NCBI RefSeq assembly: GCF_001556515.1 | Contig: NZ_LSJA01000073.1 | Span: 21,583 to 85,582, forward strand | Source: Caulobacter sp. CCH9-E1 | GTDB lineage: Bacteria > Pseudomonadota > Alphaproteobacteria > Caulobacterales > Caulobacteraceae | DNA length: 64,000 nt | Reading direction: 5' to 3' | Shown: positions 60,173-64,000 of the stretch, piece by piece | Numbering within the stretch: the stretch's first letter is position 1 | How the letters are laid out: the number at the start of each line of letters is the position of its first letter | Notes under the pieces: model-generated | What the model saw: only the letters and a program-made list of their open reading frames with translations | Told to the model about the DNA's origin: nothing | The model's database searches: none | Made by a program: the position numbers and the translations under genes

Positions 60173-62839
60173 TTAGAAGCTCACGTTCAACGTGGCCTGC
60201 AGCTTGCGGCCCGTGCGGTAGACGCCGCGCGGCAGGGCCGTGGTGTTGGCGTAGGCGTAGTACTCGCTGTCCAGCAGGTTCTGCGCCGACACCGAGGCGG
60301 TGATGTTCTTGGTCACCGCATAGCCCGCCGTCACGTCCAGCGTCTTGGAGGCGCGGACGAACATGTTGTCGCCGCGGTCGACGCCGGTGAAGTACTTCGA
60401 GCGCCAGGTGAAGGTCGCCCGGGCCGAGAACGGACCATTCTCGTAGAAGGGGCTGACATTGACCTGGTTCTTGGAGCTGTAGGGCAGCGGCGCGCCGTCC
60501 TGGCCCGAGGCGTCGGCGTAGGTATAGTTGGCCAGCAGGCCAAAGCCGTAGGCGAAGTTCTGCTGGTAGGCGACCGCCAGACCCTTGACCTCGGCCGAGC
60601 CCGCGTTGAACGGACGGCTGATCTGGTAGGTCGTGACCTTGCCCTGCGACTGGTTGAAGTACGACTCGGGCTGGGTGCGCTGCAGGATGTAGTTGGAGAT
60701 GTCCTTGTAGAAAACCTCCGCCGACAGGATGGCCTGGGGCTGGAAGTACCACTCGGCCGAGGCGTTGACGTTGCTCGACTTGTAGGGCTCCAGCGCCGGG
60801 TTGCCGCCGCCGCCGGTCAGGATGCCGTCCGACAGCCAGAAGTAGTTGGTCATGTCGGCGTAGTTCGGGCGCGCGATGACCTGGGCCGCGGCGAAGCGGA
60901 ACACGAGGTCCTCGCGCGCGTCGACGATGATGTTCACGCTGGGCAGGACGTTGTCGTAGCTCTTCTTGGTAACCTGCCAGGCCCAGTCGGCGGCCGCGTT
61001 GCAGGCCGCGCCGGGCTTGCAGACATAGCCGGCGCTATTCACCGAGGTCTTCACATAGCGGACGCCGAAGTTGCCGCGGATGTTGTCAGCCTTGAAATTG
61101 GCCTGGGCGTAGGCGGCGTCGATGTCTTCCTGGATGTTCCAGTTGCCGGCCGTGAACTCGGCGGCGGCGAAGATCGAGGGCTTGGGCAGGGACGCGCCGG
61201 CCGCCAGCCACTTTCCGCTCTGAACATAGTCCACCATCGACGGACCGCTGATGCGGAAGCGGTTCTTCATCTGGTCGCCGACGCCGTCGAAGCCCTTCAG
61301 ATAGTTGCTGGGGACTTCGCTGGGGCTGAACAGAGACGCGGGCGCGGCGACGCCGGTGATGGCGATGCCGGCGTATTGCTGACCGGTCTCGTGCTCGCGA
61401 CGCTTGTAGCCGACCTGGACGCGCTGGATGACGCCGTCGAAGTCCTTGCCGAGGTCGAGCTGGGCGTACTTCTCTTCGTCGCTGGTCGGCTTGGAGACGA
61501 GGTTGCCGCTCCAGCCCGGATCGGTCGCGAAGGCGGCCGGATTGCCCATCACATTGGTCGTGTAGGTCAGGCTGCCGGCGCTCTTGGGCGCGCCGCTGAT
61601 GTCGACGGTGTAGTTGGCCCAGTTCAGGAACTCGAGGAACACCTGGCGCTTGGTGCCGCCGTCGGCGGTGGACTTGCCGATCTCGCCGTTCAGGTCCCAG
61701 CCGTCGCCCTTGTAACCACCCTTCAGGTGGTAGGTGTCCGAGTTGAGCTCGGCTTCGCGGTACTGGACGTCCAGCACCGACAGGGCGTTGTTGAACGAGG
61801 CCTTGGTGACGACGCCGTTGTTGACGGTGAGGTCGGTCAGAGCGCCCAGGCTGTTCCAGGTATTGCCCTGGAAGGCGTACATCGACTGGTTGGTGTTGTC
61901 GTAGTCGGCCTTGATCTTCAGCCAGTTGAACTCGAACGACAGGGCGTCGGTCGGCTTCCACTGCAAGGCCGTGGTGTAGGTGGTGCGGGTGCGGCCTTGC
62001 TCGAAATAGGAGGCGCCGAAGGCGTTCGGGCTGCGGGCCGTCAGGTTCGAGGTCAGGGTGCTGGCGCAGGTTCCGGTGCAACCGCGGGTGCGGGAGTCGA
62101 CCGGATTGTCGGGATTGCCGCCGGCCCACTGGTTGGCGGCGATGGTGCCGTAGCTCTCGACCCCGTCACGGCGCAACTGGTCCTCGGCGCGCTGGACCGA
62201 GAAGCTGGCGCCGAAGGTCTGGTCGGCGTTCTTCCAGCTGACCAGCAGCGAGCCTTGGGCGTCGCCCTTCTTGGAGCGGTCGTTGTAAAGATAGCTCACC
62301 GCGCCAGCGATCAGGCCAGACTTCAGATCCAGAGGCTTGCGGGTATTGACGATGACGGTCCCGCCGATGCTGCCTTCGTCGATCCGCGCTTCCGGCGACT
62401 TGTAGACGTCGACCTTGCCGACGATCTGCGGGGCCAGGAGGGCGTAGTTGAAGGTGCGGCCGGGGGAGTCGAGAATGAACCAGTCAGCGGAGGCGACGGT
62501 CTGGCCGTTCAGCAGAGTGCGGTTCAGCGCCGGGTCGGTGCCCAGGATGCTGACCTTCTCGCCTTGACCAAAGGCGCGGTCTACGGTGACGCCCGGCACG
62601 ATCGTCAGGGCTTCGGCGACATTGGAGCTCGGAAACTTGCCCACGTCCTCGGCGGTGACGACGTCGATGATGGCGCCGGCGCGGCGCTTGGATTCGATGG
62701 ATTGCAGCAGCGAGGCGCGGATGCCGGTGACGACCACCTGCTCGACGGCGTTGCTGTCTTGCGCCAGGGCCGGAGCGGCGGCCGCAACGGCCATGGCGCT
62801 GACGGACGCGGCGAGGACGGACTTGTGGAAACTTTTCAT
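60173..62839 (-). CDS. TonB-dependent receptor for chitooligosaccharides/GlcNAc
   Basis: The ATG at 62839 behind GGGGAGAA gives 888 residues. A signal peptide ends APALAQ; the TonB box is AVEQVVVTGIRASLLQSIESKRRAG. The plug (DVGKFPSSNVAEALTIVPGVTVDRAFGQG, VYKSPEARIDEGSIGGTVIVNTRKPLDL) is the type used by carbohydrate-linked TBDRs, and the barrel ends RKLQATLNVSF. Location beside GH20, nagE/nagF and divergent nagR indicates uptake of chitin oligomers across the outer membrane. In Caulobacter a GlcNAc-induced TBDR occupies this setting. Confidence 0.94.
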   Translation of the reverse strand: MKSFHKSVLAASVSAMAVAAAAPALAQDSNAVEQVVVTGIRASLLQSIESKRRAGAIIDVVTAEDVGKFPSSNVAEALTIVPGVTVDRAFGQGEKVSILGTDPALNRTLLNGQTVASADWFILDSPGRTFNYALLAPQIVGKVDVYKSPEARIDEGSIGGTVIVNTRKPLDLKSGLIAGAVSYLYNDRSKKGDAQGSLLVSWKNADQTFGASFSVQRAEDQLRRDGVESYGTIAANQWAGGNPDNPVDSRTRGCTGTCASTLTSNLTARSPNAFGASYFEQGRTRTTYTTALQWKPTDALSFEFNWLKIKADYDNTNQSMYAFQGNTWNSLGALTDLTVNNGVVTKASFNNALSVLDVQYREAELNSDTYHLKGGYKGDGWDLNGEIGKSTADGGTKRQVFLEFLNWANYTVDISGAPKSAGSLTYTTNVMGNPAAFATDPGWSGNLVSKPTSDEEKYAQLDLGKDFDGVIQRVQVGYKRREHETGQQYAGIAITGVAAPASLFSPSEVPSNYLKGFDGVGDQMKNRFRISGPSMVDYVQSGKWLAAGASLPKPSIFAAAEFTAGNWNIQEDIDAAYAQANFKADNIRGNFGVRYVKTSVNSAGYVCKPGAACNAAADWAWQVTKKSYDNVLPSVNIIVDAREDLVFRFAAAQVIARPNYADMTNYFWLSDGILTGGGGNPALEPYKSSNVNASAEWYFQPQAILSAEVFYKDISNYILQRTQPESYFNQSQGKVTTYQISRPFNAGSAEVKGLAVAYQQNFAYGFGLLANYTYADASGQDGAPLPYSSKNQVNVSPFYENGPFSARATFTWRSKYFTGVDRGDNMFVRASKTLDVTAGYAVTKNITASVSAQNLLDSEYYAYANTTALPRGVYRTGRKLQATLNVSF

Positions 62840-63093
62840 ACTCGGCTTCTCCCCATTATGCCGGGCCTTGGACCCGGAGCCGAACCCCAAGCCCAATCTG
62901 GTACCAATTTTCTGGGAGGATCCGCAGAAATGGATACTTCTCAGGCCTCGGAAGAGAACTGTGACGGAAATTTTTCGGATGACAAGGCCAAAAAGAAACC
63001 AATTACGGACCAGGTTGTGATTGGTATGAAAATGGTCATAAGCTATCAATGCAGGCGGCGGGCGCCGACGATTTGCGCTGGGAGGGCTGGGCG
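62840..63093. promoter_or_regulatory. divergent nag promoter region with possible NagR sites
   Basis: The interval carries several TGGT-type elements suited to a GntR/HutC regulator. TGGTACCA (62899-62906) is palindromic. An ACCAAT...ATTGGT pair lies at 62999-63004 and 63020-63025, and TTGGTATGAAAATGGTCA begins at 63021. The AT content is higher than in the flanking genes. Which of these NagR binds cannot be decided by eye. Confidence 0.45.
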
Positions 63094-63837
63094 ATGACAT
63101 TCGCGGAACGGATCGGCGGGCTCGGCGCCGCCGACGATCACGCCCCGCTCTACAAGCAGCTCCAGCGCGCGCTGCGCGACGCGATCCACAAGAAGGTGCT
63201 GGGCCCCGACGACGCCCTGCCCGCCGAGCGGGACCTCGCCGACGAGTTCAAGATCTCGCGGATCACAGTGCGCAAAGCGCTGGATGGCCTCGTCAGCGAG
63301 GGTCTGCTGACCCGCCGCCAGGGCGCGGGCACCTTCGTCGCCGCGCGGGTCGAGAAGAGCTTCTCCAAGCTGTCGTCCTTCACCGAGGACATGATCTCGC
63401 GGGGCCGGGTCCCGCGCAGCGAATGGATCAGCCGCAACGAAGGTCAGGTCACGCCCGAGGAGTCGCTGACCCTGGGCCTGTCGCCGGGGACGCCGGTCTA
63501 TCGCTTCGCCCGGATCCGCTATGCCGACGGATCGCCCATGGCGGTGGAGTATACGACGATCGCCGCCTTCGCCTTGCCCTCGGTCGATGCGGTCGGGGTC
63601 TCGCTCTACGAGGCGCTGGAGGCGACGGGGCATAGGCCGGTGCGCGCCCTGCAGCGCCTGCGGGCGGTGCTGTTCGCCGCCGAACAGGCCGATCTGCTGG
63701 GCGTGCCGGCCAAGGACGCGGGGTTGCTGATCGAACGGCGCGGCTTCCTGAAGGACGGCCGGGCGGTGGAGGTCACCCAGTCCTACTATCGCGGCGACGC
63801 CTATGACTTCGTGGCCGAGTTGAACGCCCTGAGCTAA
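63094..63837 (+). CDS. nagR: GntR/HutC-family regulator NagR
   Basis: The ATG at 63094 with GGGAGGG upstream gives 247 residues. The winged helix is PLYKQLQRALRDAIHKKVLGPDDALPAERDLADEFKISRITVRKALDGLVSEGLLTRRQGAGTFV. The UTRA effector domain follows (SFTEDMISRGRVPRSEWISRNEGQV to VEVTQSYYRGDAYDFVAEL), of the kind that binds GlcNAc-6-phosphate or GlcN-6-phosphate. It overlaps the following nagA start (TAATG) and is divergent from the TBDR. It probably represses the nag genes. Confidence 0.92.
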   Translation: MTFAERIGGLGAADDHAPLYKQLQRALRDAIHKKVLGPDDALPAERDLADEFKISRITVRKALDGLVSEGLLTRRQGAGTFVAARVEKSFSKLSSFTEDMISRGRVPRSEWISRNEGQVTPEESLTLGLSPGTPVYRFARIRYADGSPMAVEYTTIAAFALPSVDAVGVSLYEALEATGHRPVRALQRLRAVLFAAEQADLLGVPAKDAGLLIERRGFLKDGRAVEVTQSYYRGDAYDFVAELNALS

Positions 63838-64000
63838 TGCTGGTCGCTCTCGTAAATGGCCGGGTGCTGACCCCGGCCGGCGTCGTCGTTGATCACGCCG
63901 TCCTCGTCGAGGGCGGCAAGATCGCCGCCGTGGTCCCGATGGCCGAGGTCCCCGCCGGGGCCGAGCGCCAGGATCTGGCCGGCGGCCTGCTGGTCCCCGG
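63837..64000 (+). CDS. nagA: N-acetylglucosamine-6-phosphate deacetylase NagA (N-terminus only)
   Basis: The ATG at 63837 overlaps the nagR stop. Fifty-four codons are present before the window ends. ALVNGRVLTPAGVVVDHAVLVEGGKIAAV and DLAGGLLVPG are the N-terminal beta-sandwich and entry of the amidohydrolase barrel of NagA. The metal and catalytic residues lie beyond the window. It would remove acetate from GlcNAc-6-phosphate made by NagE. Confidence 0.88.
   Translation, partial: MLVALVNGRVLTPAGVVVDHAVLVEGGKIAAVVPMAEVPAGAERQDLAGGLLVP

Noticed and set aside
62840-63049. Upstream extension of the nag TBDR start (to 63100) and of nagR (to 63049)
   Set aside because: Both would overlap in the divergent promoter; internal starts at 62839 and 63094 have good ribosome sites and a proper signal peptide or HTH onset.
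60125-63097. 990-codon plus-strand frame opposite the nag receptor
   Set aside because: Low-complexity Gly/Val/Asp-rich shadow of a well-supported minus-strand TBDR.
1-64000. Search for CRISPR arrays, tRNA/rRNA genes, transposases or prophage genes
   Set aside because: No regularly spaced repeats, cloverleaf-like sequences, rRNA segments or recombinase motifs were recognised by eye; a tool-based scan would be needed to exclude small RNAs.

Overview
The window looks like chromosomal DNA of a Caulobacter-type alphaproteobacterium. It is very G+C rich, so there are many long antisense shadow frames. It carries five TonB-dependent receptors (TBDRs), a FixL/FixJ/FixK oxygen circuit and the alphaproteobacterial GlcNAc utilisation layout. 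The genus is inferred from gene content and protein style, not from a marker gene. I saw no rRNA, tRNA, CRISPR array, insertion sequence or phage gene.

Layout. (1) 1-3416: an iron-type module of a siderophore TBDR and a PepSY membrane protein (cut by the window edge) behind a Fur-like palindrome. (2) 3422-13000: a catabolic cluster of truncated SDR, type-B carboxylesterase, MFS transporter, beta-lactamase-fold esterase and TBDR, divergent from a TetR regulator, plus an acyl-CoA ligase. A near-identical 22-bp sequence lies in front of both the TBDR operon and the ligase, so one regulator probably controls both. (3) 13162-20694: an OmpR-type two-component system divergent from a complete tripartite RND efflux operon, followed by an orphan FecI-like sigma factor. 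(4) 21694-28488: TBDR, LysR regulator, PhnZ/TmpB-like HD-domain diiron oxygenase and Tat-exported phosphocholine-type phospholipase C. I read this as a candidate phosphono-/phospholipid headgroup scavenging system.

(5) 28652-48561: a nitric oxide/low-oxygen island. It holds a metal-type TBDR with PepSY and DUF2946 partners, NnrS, a degenerate single-domain receiver, alternative oxidase, FixL, FixJ, the Fe-S repair protein RIC, copper nitrite reductase NirK, an outer-membrane barrel protein, B12-dependent ribonucleotide reductase NrdJ, pseudoazurin, two Crp/Fnr regulators, HemN and a quinol-type NO reductase. Several promoters carry TTG-N8-CAA dyads. Pseudoazurin and norB have the same TTGCTC-N2-GAGCAA palindrome at exactly the same distance from their start codons. 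NirK and NorB would take nitrite to N2O, with pseudoazurin as probable electron donor to NirK. RIC, NnrS and the alternative oxidase would limit NO damage.

(6) 48671-53415: a TesA-like esterase divergent from a YbbA/YbbP ABC transporter, then a hemerythrin-domain protein. (7) 53435-64000: the GlcNAc/chitin module of PTS permease NagE with a duplicated EIIB domain, fused EIIA-HPr-EI NagF, GH20 hexosaminidase, TBDR, and divergent nagR-nagA (nagA cut by the window end).
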